Numbered from the stretch's first letter, positions 44,499-55,950 are shown. The stretch: DNA of 64,000 bases from Euphorbia lathyris (GCF_963576675.1 NC_088916.1:83469501-83533500), one strand, 5' to 3'. Made by a program: numbers and translations. Notes: generated by a model from the letters alone, not told the origin.

Positions 44499-45419
44499 TT
44501 TTTTTATGGAAATATCAAAAAATCTTATTAAGCGCCAAAAAAAACTTTTACAATGATCAAAGGAAAACTCTTACATCTAGGTCCACTTGTTCCATAGCAA
44601 GCTGGAAGATTGAGATTTACATAATCTCATTTTTACATTTAAAGACACTTGCCTAACAATTTGATCCTTACAAAAAGTATCATTATCTAAGCAATTCTTC
44701 CTAGTCAACCACACCCAATACACAGTTGCTGCAAAAGCAACTCTTCTAATAGAAGATTTAAGAGATTTTCCTGCAGCATTCCTTGACAACCAACTTATAA
44801 GCCTTCTCCATGGTAGATTATTTGGTACATCACACTTACCACTAATCTCAATCCAGACACCCCCACTAACGGAACAATAAAAAAATAGATGGGGCATTGT
44901 CTCCTCCTCCTGACCACATAAACAAGACAATTGATTTGTCAAGTTTGCCCATACAGCAATCCAAGTTTTAATATTCAACCAATTTTTTAACGCAAGCCCT
45001 AAGATGAAACTGTGTCTTCGGATAAATTGATGTCCCCAAACAACCTTCTACCAACCCACAATAACTTGAGTAGGCATTAAAGCCTTATACGCAGTAGCCA
45101 CAGTAAACTGTCCGTATTATTACCCTTCCAGACAATCCTATCCCTCTCGTTAGGATAAATTTGTATTTGTTTCACCACATGCCAAGCTTGCTCAGTGAGT
45201 TCATCAATTGGGTCTGGTAGACGCCACCCTTGGCTCCCAACAAGATCAGCAACCTTCATATCTCTAGCAACATCAGTATCAGAAATATCCAATCTAGGAA
45301 AAAGCTCCCTTAAGCTCTTATCATTAATCCAAGGATCATCCCAAAAATTAAAACTCTTCCCATCCCCCCATTTATAAGAAAAGAAAGGCTTAAACATATG
45401 CTTTATTTTGTGCATACCT
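44499..45419 (-). mobile_element. 5'-truncated L1-type LINE with 16 bp target duplication
   Basis: Minus-strand frames encode the C-terminal part of a plant LINE ORF2. FSYKWGDGKSFNFWDDPW and VARDMKVADLV lie within 45415-45077. The zf-RVT region with LSCLCGQEEETMPHLFFYC lies within 44978-44577, with a frame break between them. The 3' end is a T-run on the plus strand (44499-44505). The copy is flanked by GTGCAAAGTGGATATT (44483-44498) and GTGCAAAATGGATATT (45420-45435), a duplication with one mismatch that fixes both borders. The length of 921 bp reflects severe 5' truncation, the usual outcome of target-primed reverse transcription. Confidence 0.9.
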
Positions 45420-45435
45420 GTGCAAAATGGATATT

Positions 45436-45940
45436 AATTAGGAGCAGAGTCATCTAAGATAATGAATTAGAGAGAGAAGAGTTGGAGAGAGAAAGAAGTC
45501 ATGGGAAGAGAAAGAGTTAGATAGAGAGAAGAGTTGGAAAGAGAAAGGGGTCATGGGGAAGATAGAGAGAGTTGAACAAAGGAGAAGGAGATAGTGTTTT
45601 TTTTAGAGATAAGGGTATTTTAGTCATTGTATATATGGGAGGTTGAGGTGGCGCATTGACCAGGCGTTGACCGGTCATTTTTACCTGTTATACACCATAT
45701 TGGGAGGTCATCCATAAGATCATACACTTTAGTGTGACAAAATGAAAGTTGTACACCAAAGTGTGAAATAGAGTAAATGTCATATACCATTAATGAAATT
45801 TACGGATTGATTTTTCAAATTAACCAAAAATAGAATACAATGGCAGCATGCCAAAGAGAACGTGCCGCAGGACTGAAAGTAGAGTTTTCTTTTGCAATAG
45901 AGATGATGTATAAAATTGTACCTCAAACTTAAATACCTTC
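45436..45940. other. Spacer with GA-rich imperfect repeat
   Basis: A purine-rich unit (AGAGAGAAGAGTTGGA followed by GTCATGGG) is repeated about twice at 45470-45560. No gene is visible. Confidence 0.5.
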
Positions 45941-47152
45941 ACAGTGGCGGATCTGCTTCAAGAAAACCATGACTGCTGGAACATGGATTTGATGAGAATG
46001 ATTCTGAGTGAAGAGGATATCAGGTGTATCCTTAGTGTTAATCATGGAGTAAGTGGGGAAAATGATTTACTGATCTGGCACCATGATAAAAAAAGGTATA
46101 TACTCTGTAAAATCTGGTTAAAAAGTGGCTTGGGAGGATTGGCGTGGGAATTTCCAACATGACCAGCGGACGGAATGGACAAGAATGTGGTCTTTTTCTA
46201 TCCCACCTAGAGTAAAGCTCCTTATTTGGCGAATTTGTAGGGATTTTATCCCGCTAAAAGAGGTTTTGAGGTCAAAAGGCTTGAATAATGATAATATCTG
46301 TGGGCTATGCAAAGAGGAAGGTGAACATTTGGTGCATTTGTTTATTGATTGTCCATATGCGGTTCAACTTTGGGAGGCCATGGGAATTAATCAACATATT
46401 CCTGGTACAGATTTTCTCCTTCAATGGTTTGATAGTTTTATTCAATCTAGAAACCTTCAGGAATGCCAGGAGTTATGTATGGGGCTATGGGAGCTGTGGT
46501 GTCAGTGGAATTCATGTCTGTGGGAGGGGGTTTTTGTTGCACCGTCTGTTGTGGCTCGCCTCTGTAAGGATTTCATTCAGCAATTCACCATTGCGTCAAA
46601 GGATATGTCTGTGCCAATCTTACGATCCCTTGCTGGACATTGGTCGAGACCACCGCCTCGGTTTTTAAAATTGAATATCGACGCTGCTGTCAGGTCTAGG
46701 TGGGATAGAATTGGATTAGGAGGGGTTTTAAGGGATCATTTGGGTGGTTTTATTTGCTGCTATGCTATACCATTTACTGGTTTTTTCTCCCCTAGGCTTG
46801 CGGAAGTGTTGGGCCTAAACAAGGCGCTGGATCGGGTAAAAGAATAAGGTTGGGGTCGGGTGGTGATCGAAATGGATGCGGATGAGGTGGAGCTTGCGGT
46901 TTATAAAGGGGTGGAGGATAGGTCGGAATTTGGGGTTGTAATTAGCTACTGTAGGAGGCTTTTAACTGTTCTACATGAAGTGTCTATTATTTTTTCCAAA
47001 AGGTCTACCAACCAAGTTGCTCATTTGTTAGCAAGTGAAGCCTTGTCTTTGGTCACACCTAGCTTTTGGCAACGGGAATCCGAGTTTATTCGGCCCTGTT
47101 TGTTAAACGATGTAACAACTATTCATTAATAAAATTCAGTGATTCTTTGTCA
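45941..47152 (+). mobile_element. 5'-truncated LINE with RNase H domain
   Basis: The plus strand encodes the C-terminal portion of a plant LINE. It starts with DLLQENHDCWNMDLM at about 45946 and continues in another frame from 46125 with the zf-RVT region (PPRVKLLIWRICRDFIPLKE, CGLCKEEGEHLVHLFIDC). An RNase H domain follows (KLNIDAAVRS; GLGGVLRDHLGGF; then after a TAA at 46845-46847, VVIEMDADEVELAVYKG and TNQVAHLLASEAL). It ends in an A-run at 47152-47165. A frameshift and a stop make it non-functional. The sequence differs from the LINE at 44499, so the two belong to different subfamilies. No target duplication was found. Confidence 0.87.
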
Positions 47153-47494
47153 AAAAAAAAAAAAGTTCTTAGAGAGGTGCTCGCATCAGTACAAAGGAGC
47201 GCTGGAGAAGAATGTGCATCTCATAATATTTCATTTGGTATAATGATTTATATACTTATGTATTCTCTGTTTATGGTTGATAATGCACATGTGGAAAAAT
47301 AGGGAACTATGGAGAGGGACGTGGAATTGGAACATATAAATGCATCCTCTATTTATCTCAAAAATTATTCTACACATGAGAAGCCAAAGAAGTACACCAT
47401 GGGGGCCTAGAAAGGAAATTGCTTTGGGATAATGAGCAACACAATAGTGTATCTGCTGATGCATTTCAAGAACTAATAGAAGATATTTTCATCT

Positions 47495-47640
47495 CGAGCT
47501 TATAGTTAAGACCCAATCAAATATCTTATGTTCATCTCCGACACAATACCATGTCATGGAACCGATTGAACTAAAAGCTCGAGCTTATAGTTAAGGCTCA
47601 ATCATATATCTTTTGTTCATCTTCGACGGATATCTAAATG
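47495..47640 (-). mobile_element. tRNA-derived SINE-like repeat, copy 2 (partial, tail duplicated)
   Basis: It contains ACCATGTCATGGAACCGATT and GAACTAAAAGCTCGAGC as in the other copies. The block GAGCTTATAGTTAAG..CAATCA..ATCTT occurs twice in tandem. Confidence 0.55.
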
Positions 47641-47929
47641 GTTTTAAAAAAGATTAAAGAAACAAAGTTGGTTTTTTTCTTTGAAAGGTACAGTGTGAAG
47701 TCTTTTCCTCTTATGTGTGTATATAATCGACATTTATACTCCGTATTTATAATCATTTATTTTTCGCGAAAAATTGTTAAATTTTGCACTATATTTATGT
47801 TTTATCCTTTTTCTTACTAATTTTAATTTTATTCTAACTCCTTTCAATCTAATAATAGTAACAATAATAATAGAAATGAGAAATTAAATTAAAAAAATTG
47901 AAAAATTTGATCAAGTTTTCCACTATTAT

Positions 47930-48280
47930 ATTTGTGGCTAAGTATGGTCTCTAATTATGAATTTTTTGTTTTTTTCACGATTATGTTCGTGGCTAAGTGA
48001 CATTAATTGCTATGGACATCTGTCTTGCCATCAAAATTTTACTTTTGCCACGATTTAAACCGTGGAAAAGGGATATGATTAGCCATATATATTTCCGTGC
48101 ATAAAAATCAATTTATGCCACAACCATTATTTTCCCATAGTAACTACGTAGCCACGCTCACTTGCACCACAAGAGTATCCTCTTTGAATTTTTATGGCTA
48201 AATAGCATAGCGACATAAATATTACATTTGTGGCACGATGCTAACCGTAGGGCAAGTAATGATTTGTTGTACTGGTTACT
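47930..48280. mobile_element. CACTA-related MITE relic
   Basis: Read from the right (48276), the sequence is CAGTACAACAAATCATTACT, nearly identical to the CACTA-type terminus at 59315. Internal GCCACG / CGTGGC motifs recur. The left terminus is not clear. Confidence 0.45.
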
Positions 48281-49044
48281 TAGGCATCGGAGCCGGTTTG
48301 TCGGAATCCGGCCTCGTCTAACCTACAATATCACTATCTTTTTTTTTAAAAGACTGAAATATATTGAAATAAAAAATTGAGCATATGCTATTTAGCCACA
48401 AAAATTCAAAGAGTCTTGAGGTGCAAGTGAGCGTGGCTACATAGTTGCACTACCATTTATACTATCATAATAAGGATGTTTTGTACAGTTTTGTAATATT
48501 GATTGCTAGAGAAAAGATAGTAATATTGTAATTTTGAGGGAAAATATAAAGCAAATTTTTTTTCTATAATCCCATCAAAAGTTAACAAATTGTAATATTA
48601 TAAAAGCTTGTGGTTTAACAAAACATATGGTTTAAAAGTGTATAAATAAAGGTATGTGGTATACATTTTTATTTTATTTTCAATTACTTTGACATATAAA
48701 CAAAACACATACCCAAAAATTAAACTAAATATCAATTTAGTTCATAGACTGTGAAATTAGTAAAAAACCTAAAATTTTCACGATATGATTTATGATTTCG
48801 ATTTAGTTAGCTGTGTTTTGGAGGAGGAAATGTGTTTTGTTGATAGGTAAGAATAATTTTTTTCAAGATAAAAATGTCACTTGTTATAATCACAACTTAA
48901 TTTGGAATATCTTGTTTTGTAAATTAAATCATACTATGGACCTTTATTTACAAACTTTTAAATCACACCTTTTTGTAAATTGGACAAAAGCACATTACTC
49001 TTCCTTGTATATTAACTTAGAACTTTTATAATATATTTATCAAA
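48281..49044. other. Spacer, no feature recognised
   Basis: AT-rich DNA; a 72-codon frame at 48813-49031 has no recognisable features. Confidence 0.4.
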
Positions 49045-50165
49045 CAATTACCATTTTTTTTCCAACAACATTTGTCCCTTATGATATGGGTAACATTTCA
49101 CCAATTTAGATGAAAAATTATCCAATTTGTTAAATTTCCACCATAACATAATTTTTAATACGTGATATGTATACATATCAATTATTTTATTTTTTTTCCA
49201 TATCGATTTAATATATGAATGATTAAGGAATTAATTATTTTTCTTATTTATCGACATATATATAAAGTCTATTTAAAAAAATAATTAAAACAATTGTTAT
49301 ATGTATGTATATCACATGTTAAAAATTGTGTGATGGAAAAACAACTAATAAATTAGATAAATTTTCATAAAAAATGCATTAAATATCGTTATGGAGATAC
49401 ATTTGAGATAAATGTAATAAATAATGTTGTAGGACCAAATGATTTGGATGACCACGTAAGCCTTTATGTTTTTTTCCCCTTTGCTTGCTTGATGTTTTGT
49501 GTTTTTTACCCAGCTTTCTTATTAGAAACATCTAATTTACTACCTTTTTTGTGGAGAAATCTAATTTAGGTTTAATGATAAATAATGAGAAAATACTAGT
49601 AATTTATACTCCCACTGCAAGGCTGTTACAAATTTGTTTTCTCGACGGTTTCTGTATGGAAATTGACACATCCATCAAGAGCATTTATAACTAGTAATAA
49701 GTGCATTTATAACTTGTAACAAGTTTCAAAAAAAATTTAATGAAAGTTAAACAAATTACACTAAGAAAATGGCAACAAATTTTGTTTTTATATTAGGAAT
49801 AATGCTTAAATGTGTGCCGATTATTTATGAAGTGTTTAAATTTATCCTTAACTTACTAAATTATACAATTTTGCTTCTAATATTATTAAACAAGATTAAT
49901 TTTTTCCATACTAATGAGCAATTTGTATCTAGTTTGCATAAATATTGATAGCTTGATTGGTTTGTGGTTGTGTTTTTTTTTTTTTTGAGAAAAGGTTTGT
50001 GACTGTGTTAGTAACATAATATTTATTTTACACATAATTAATGATTGAAAGGTTCGATGTGATAATTACAGTAAACCAATATGTTTAAATCTTATGTCAC
50101 GTGGGTTAAAATTGATCTTGTTTGAAAATGTTAGGTGTAAAATTGCACAATTTCTGACCTTCATA
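49045..50165. repeat. Duplicated segment, copy 1 (partner at 54600-55664)
   Basis: Shared with the second copy are the TTTAGATGAAAAAT and CAATTTGTTAAATTT blocks, TATTTATC.ACATATA, TGCATTTATAACTAGTAA and TTTTATATTAGGAATAA. The right third is a decayed MITE of the 'TACCCCTAA' type, also present in the partner. Confidence 0.75.
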
Positions 50166-50940
50166 TAACAACATAAACAGTATACTTAAGTATTTATCAT
50201 CTAGAAAGTTGAACTAAATTTTAAATTGTTGTTAGTATTTTAACGGGGTATTTTTTTGTGATTAACTTATATGTGTCAGTTGTTAGACATGTTTTTTTAT
50301 AATTGTATTAGTAACACACTAAATATCGTAGACATAATCGATATTAGAAAGTTCCAGTTAAGTAACAACCAAACTAACATTTAAAAAAAAATTGGTAATA
50401 TACTTCTAAAAATGATGTTAATTAGAAACTTATTTGTATAATTTTATATATTAGGATCAAATCTGCATTTAAAAAAAACATCCGTCAAATTTGGCTCTTA
50501 TTCTAAAGTAATATTTAAGTGTATTTACTTTTATTTTGTTTAATTTATTAGATCTATTTGAATTTATATTTGGTATATTAGTTTCAAAGTGAATTAGGAC
50601 TTCAAATTATTAAAAGCATCAATCATGTCTTAGAATTAAGTAAAAATCATCAATTGAGTCCTTATTATAAGCAAAATTTATCAATTGAGTCCTCATCCAC
50701 AATCATTATATATTAAACATTTTCAGATTCTATTTTTCAAACCCATTTGAGCCATCACAGATCGTTACATCTATGTCAAATAGCCCTAGTTTTTGATTTT
50801 AGGATAGATTTTAATACTAATTTATCAGTTATCATCATAAAAAGATACTGAAAATGAATTTTTTAAAACCCAAATGAAATGAGACAAATATTAGATAATG
50901 TATACATCTGGTGAACAAACTATTTTGGCTGCTACCGTAG
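50166..50940. other. Spacer upstream of the small secreted-protein gene
   Basis: AT-rich; no other feature recognised. It probably contains upstream regulatory DNA of the gene at 51028. Confidence 0.4.
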
Positions 50941-50950
50941 GCACCTTCAA

Positions 50951-50960
50951 TATATATAAG
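50951..50960 (+). promoter_or_regulatory. TATA box of small secreted-protein gene
   Basis: TATATATAAG about 70 bp upstream of the ATG at 51028, a normal distance for a short plant leader. Confidence 0.6.
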
Positions 50961-51027
50961 GGTAAGGATGGCTTAGCAATGAGCGTAAGAATAAGAGAAT
51001 ATTAAAGAGATAGAAGAAAAGAAAGAA

Positions 51028-51288
51028 ATGTGGAAGGTGTTATTGTTGGTAGGGTTAATCACTCTTAGTGATGGTAGGGTGATGCAGCAGCAGCTTAATA
51101 ATAAGGAAGAATTAGGGAAGATTGATGATACTAAAATCCCAATGGCAATGGAAGATTCAGAAAACATTCCTAATATCCCAAGTTTCCAATTTCCACCTCC
51201 AATAGATATCTCAAATCTTCTTCCTCCACTTCCTAACTTGCCTCCTTTCCCTTTTCCTCCCCTCCCGTTCACTCCCCCTTCACCTTAA
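51028..51288 (+). CDS. Small secreted proline-rich protein (86 residues), unclassified
   Basis: An intact single-exon frame from ATG (context AAGAAATGTGG) to TAA. The first ~20 residues (MWKVLLLVGLITLSDG) are a hydrophobic signal peptide, so secretion to the apoplast or cell wall is likely. The middle (residues 20-50) is polar and acidic; the last ~30 residues are proline- and phenylalanine-rich (LLPPLPNLPPFPFPPLPFTP). A TATA box (50951) and clustered AATAAA signals (51321-51340) frame a compact transcription unit. Unlike every other coding remnant here, it shows no frameshift or stop. I do not recognise the family; it could be a small cell-wall proline-rich protein or a lineage-specific peptide. 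Expression is not shown. Confidence 0.6.
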   Translation: MWKVLLLVGLITLSDGRVMQQQLNNKEELGKIDDTKIPMAMEDSENIPNIPSFQFPPPIDISNLLPPLPNLPPFPFPPLPFTPPSP

Positions 51289-51320
51289 CCTTAATTACTA
51301 TCTGTACTAGCTAGCATCAT

Positions 51321-51340
51321 AATAAAATAAATAAATAATG
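51321..51340 (+). terminator. Polyadenylation signals of small secreted-protein gene
   Basis: Overlapping AATAAA motifs about 35-50 bp after the stop codon. Confidence 0.5.
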
Positions 51341-51485
51341 TTGCTTTGTTATTCCTCATATGTTTGTGTTGGCCCAAAATAAATAAATTTTATTTTTATG
51401 TATATAGAATACTTGGGTTTCGATTTTAGCATATAGTTTATATTTTATCTAGAAAATAATGGTAAAATAAAAATAAAAATACATA

Positions 51486-53695
51486 TGTAAACTAACCTCC
51501 AAACGATGAGGGCGTCTTGCACCACGCGGGGCATAACTCTAACACGCGAAGCGTATTAGCCAACCCGCGAGGCGTGGAGGAAGCTACTTCCGAAGGACAG
51601 CTCAGGAGCTCAACCACGCGGGGCGTTCCTTCTCATACGCGGGGCGTAGATCATGCACCCGGAAAAGTTATACTTCAGCAGCTCAACTACGCGGGGCGCA
51701 ACACCAGAGACGTCACGCATAAACCTTGGCAATAAGACGCCCCAGGTTCAAAGCTCCTGCACGCAGGGCGTTCCTTCTCATACGCGGGGCGTAGATCAGG
51801 CACCCGGAGAAGTTAGACTTCAGAGACTCCACCACGCGGGGCGTACCTTCCTTTACGCCACGCGTAAAACGCATCGACAAGGCGCTCCAGGATCAGAAGC
51901 ACAAACACGTGGGGCGTTCCTTTCTATACGCGGAGCGTATACCAGCCATCTGAAGACGTTCCACTTCAAAGGCTCCACTACGTGGGGCGTACCTTAATTT
52001 ATGCCACGCGTAAAATTCATCAACAAGACGCATCAGATTCAGAAGCTGTACTACGCAGGGCGTAGCCAGACTTACGCGGGGCGTGTTATTTCTCTCGGCG
52101 AACTAGAGGTCAGTTCTCGCCCGGAGCCCGTTGTCGGTCACCAATTTCTCAGAACGCATCCGGACACAGCCACGGGCTAGCCTACAAGCTTAGCCCCATC
52201 CCCACATCTAGGTCCAAGCCTTAAGATTTTCTCTAACCACAAGGTAGTGGGGTGGTGTGGCATGGAAGTTAGTGGAGGTTAGTAGTAGTTGGAGGAAGTT
52301 GAGGAAGTTGATGATGTGGCAAGGTAGTGGGCAAGGTTAGAGAGAAAAATAAGAGTTAGTTGATAAATAATTACCAAAATACCACTAAATAATTACCAAA
52401 ACGCCACTCCAAAAAACTATAAATAGACCCTCCATTCTTCATAAAAAAATCACTCATTCAACACACAAAACCCCCTCTCAAAGCTCCAATGCTTAATTCT
52501 TAGTTTTTGTTCTTTGTTCTTCAAGTTCTTAGTTCTTCTTTCCATTTTCTAGCTCTCTTTCTAGCTCTTTTAGTGTGCTTTAGCTTTAATTCAAGCCTCT
52601 TTTCAAGTTTTTCAATTCAATTTAGCATTCCCAAGCTCTTAATTTGCTCAATTCTTAGTTAGAACTCTGTTTCCAAATTAATTTTCCAGATTCGTCCATT
52701 TATTTTCAAAGCCCGATTCCGTCCATTTAAAGTCATTTTTTGCTTTCAATCCCTTCAACAAAGTTGTTCCTGACGTCCTGAAGTTCGATCTATTGTATTT
52801 ATTTCCCAATTCCGTGTTCAGAAACTCTACTTACAAGCCAATCTTTACAGTCCAAATCGTTTTAGCTATTCTGTTTCCAGAATTTTCCAGATTCGATCAG
52901 TTATTTTCAACTCTCAATTTCTCCCTTTTAAATTCGTTTTAGCCTTAGATCCCTTATAGAAGTTTGTTCCTGACATTCCGAAGTTAAATTTAGACTATTT
53001 AATTGTCCAATTCTGAGTTCTTAAGCATTCAATCGAGCTCCCCAAAGTCGAAGGTTAAATCTGCCCCATTTTACCTACCATACGTTTGAGTTTTCCAAGA
53101 TCGTATACCATATGGGCCCGACCGACCGCATTGCTCCAAGAACTTCAAGCCGATACCAAAATTCAACGTCTAGCCGAGATAGCTATTGTGGCTCCGAGTT
53201 TGTCGTTGAATTCCAAATTATTATTATTATTTGCATATCAATTCCTTGTATTTGATTTGTTTTTCCAATTCAATTGAATTAGCTATATGTTTAGTATAGA
53301 AATTCTTCAATTGTAATTAATTTCATTTTTTTATGCTTACTTTGAACACATGTATTTAAACCTTGATTTATATCAATAAAATACCAATTTTTCTAAACTC
53401 TCGTGTCAATTTTACACTTTTAATTTCTTTATTTTATCTGTCTTCAATTTACACGCTTAGCTTAAATAAAATAATTAATCTAGCAAAGTTTTTATAACGG
53501 CGCTAGAGACCCAAGATGGACTTTTTCAATCCTTGCGTCCCTCGCCAATCGCTTCGATTAGAATTCATGTTTTCGGCGCACAATTTCACGGACTTAACCG
53601 TCTTTAATAATTGAGAAATAATTTCTCTGGCACGCCCGCATCCTAACCACACGTGACAAGGTTAAAATTGGCATATTTCGAAAATATCGCTAACA
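51486..53695 (+). mobile_element. Ty3/gypsy-type LTR with GC-rich repeat block
   Basis: LTR-like organisation: a repeat-rich U3 (51522-52092), TATA box CTATAAATAG (52418-52427), polyadenylation signal AATAAA (about 53375) and a U5-like end AATATCGCTAACA (53695). An imperfect repeat of about 200 bp lies at 52690-53030 (CCAGATTCG.., GTTGTTCCTGAC..). No internal coding region or second LTR is visible, so it may be solo. Borders are approximate and no target duplication was found. Confidence 0.55.
51522..52092. repeat. GC-rich repeat block, core ACGCGGGGCGT
   Basis: About sixteen variants of ACGCGGGGCGT (ACGC and GCGT arms around GGG) occur, some as the related TACGCCACGCGTAAA. They lie in a larger repeat of about 146 bp: TTCCTTCTCATACGCGGGGC at 51628 and again at 51773, with a variant at 51919. 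The block is very GC-rich and CpG-rich compared with the surrounding DNA. Confidence 0.88.
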
Positions 53696-54599
53696 GTTTG
53701 TTTGTTGGTAGATGTTTCAGACATTAGCAAAAATGAGATGTAGTTTTGCTTCAATCTTTACTTGCTTTATCTAATATATATATGTTACCTTGCCCCTTTA
53801 TTAATATTATATTAGTTTTTATATTGTTGCCTAACACACTGTTTAGTTCTCGTAGACGTCATCAGATCATTAACTTTTATTCTATTCAACAGTTTCCATT
53901 TAAATAACTGATTTACATATAAGGAGCTCTCAGATTCAGAAATGAAAAATTTCCAGCAAAGGCTTCAATCTTTTAGCTATGACCTTGGCAATGATTTTAT
54001 AAGTGACTGGAATTTTGACATTCTTCAGAATAAGGATTATATATTTTTGTATTGTTTAATAACTGTGGAAAACATCCAATTTCAACAACCACTCTCTAAA
54101 TCTCTGCCATATCTACATGTATAAGGGACTAAAAAGTACAGAAAAATGTTGGATTTTCATGCCATCCGGACCAGGCACCTTATATGGATGCAGGCTAAAC
54201 GTAACAACGTTTCCCTCTTCCACATTAATGAATCTCCTCCAACTTCATTATATTATAAGCCCAGTAACAAAATGATCAATATTTTCTACTTTCATGGTGT
54301 TTAGAGATTAGTGAATAAATAGGGGGAGGAAAGCATTATAAGGCATTTGATATTTTCAGTTCTTTTTCCTATTCTTTTAATTTCACAAATTGAGTCATTG
54401 TTTAAATTATATAAGCATACATTAAGGCTTTGATTACTAAAAAATTCAATTTTGAATATGTAACTCAGTTAACAGGTTGTCTTTTATTTGGGCCAACAGA
54501 AACAATTATCAATTTTTTCCCACAAAATGTTTTCGTTGTAGCATTTACTCTAGCATCACATATAGCTGTTTTTTTCATTAAAGATCTATTTGGTCCATG
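53696..54599. other. Spacer, no feature recognised
   Basis: Short open frames (53942-54124, 54430-54615) have no recognisable motifs. Confidence 0.4.
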
Positions 54600-55664
54600 T
54601 GATACCACCATGTGATATCATTTGGTAACATTTTTCCCCGAAGAATTTCCATTGGTGACATTTGATCCATTTAGATGAAAAATAATACAATTTGTTAAAT
54701 TTTCAGCATGACACAATTTTTAAAACGTGACATGTATACGTACCAATGTTTTTTTCATATAGACTTAATATATGGATGAATAAAGAATTGTATTTTCTTC
54801 TTATTTATCTACATATACAGTGTATATGGAAAAAAGACAATTAACGAAATTGTTATATCGACATGTCACGTGTCAAAATTAGATAAACAAAATTAAATAA
54901 ATTTTCATCTAAAATGAGTTAGATTCTACCTATGAAAATACCAATTGAGCTAAATGTTACCAAACAATTGAGCTTGCTGGTGTTATGTGGTTTTTTTTCC
55001 TGCTTTTTTATTAAAAAAAAAATCTAATTTACTTTTAATGAGAAAATACTACTCCTAAATGAATTCTGCAGTGCTGTAGCAAATTTGGGTTCCCTATGGA
55101 TACTTCATGGAAACCTGCACATCCACCAAGCCATTTAACAAGTGCATTTATAACTAGTAACAACTTTCAACAAATTTAATGAAAGTTAAACAAATTATAT
55201 TTTTATATTAGGAATAAGGGAGCAGTGTAAAAATACTCATAACCTTGACAATCAGCAGTAATTTTAATTTTAATGTCTAACATGGTATAATTTTATGCCC
55301 AACATTTGCAACAAGGAGCAAATTTATGCCTAACATTAGCAAGTTAGATCAATTTGAAAAATAATTAATTAAAATACAAATATTTCGTCGAATTTAAGAA
55401 TATTAATCTCAAATTCTTTAGGGGTATTTAGGAATATTCTTTAGGGATTTTTTTTTGTGAAGAAATCTTTAGGAATAATTATGAATATTTGTCTTTTCAT
55501 TCAATTTAAAATACAAATGTTTGGTCAAATTTAATATATTAATCTCATCCGTAACTTAGACAACTGTTGCAAAATAAAGAACAAAAATTGCACCATTTTA
55601 CATGTTAGGGGTAAAATTACTCATGACTATCAATGTTAAGAGTATTTTATCATAGCATTACTTC
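54600..55664. repeat. Duplicated segment, copy 2 (partner at 49045-50165)
   Basis: Same block order as copy 1, in the same orientation, about 5.5 kb away. It includes MITE copy D at its right end. Confidence 0.75.
55210..55664. mobile_element. MITE, 'TACCCCTAA' family, copy D
   Basis: It starts AGGAATAAGGGAGCAGTGTA and ends TTTTATCATAGCATTACTTC. The flanks TTTATATT (55202-55209) and TCTATATT (55663-55670) are an 8 bp duplication with one mismatch, overlapping the element end by two bases. Confidence 0.72.
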
Positions 55665-55720
55665 TATATTGTAAGGCGTAAGAGTATTTTATCATAGCAT
55701 TACTTCTATATTGTAAGGCG
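55637..55720. repeat. 42 bp tandem duplication at the MITE border
   Basis: The block TAAGAGTATTTTATC..TTGTAAGGCG occurs twice head to tail with no differences, at 55637-55678 and 55679-55720. Confidence 0.9.
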
Positions 55721-55950
55721 CCTTGTTTCTCTATGGGGTGCGCGATCATCATGCCCTTTAGGCTTGCAGGGTGCACAACACAGGCCCATCCCACCATGTG
55801 GTTTAATTCCACAAATTAATGAGGTTGTCGGGACTCGAACCCTCGACCGTTTGGTCCCAGAGGCTCTGATACCATGTCAAGAAACCGATTGAACTAAAAG
55901 CTCGAGCTTATAGTTAAGGCCAAATCATATATCTTATATTAATCTCCGAT
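55721..55950 (-). mobile_element. tRNA-derived SINE-like repeat, copy 3
   Basis: On the minus strand: an A-box-like TAGTTCAATCGG, then TGGTATCAGAGCCTC and a perfect B box GGTTCGAGTCC (about 55842-55832). GACAACCTCATTAATTTGTG and a longer tail to about 55721 follow. It is the most complete of four related copies. Confidence 0.65.
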
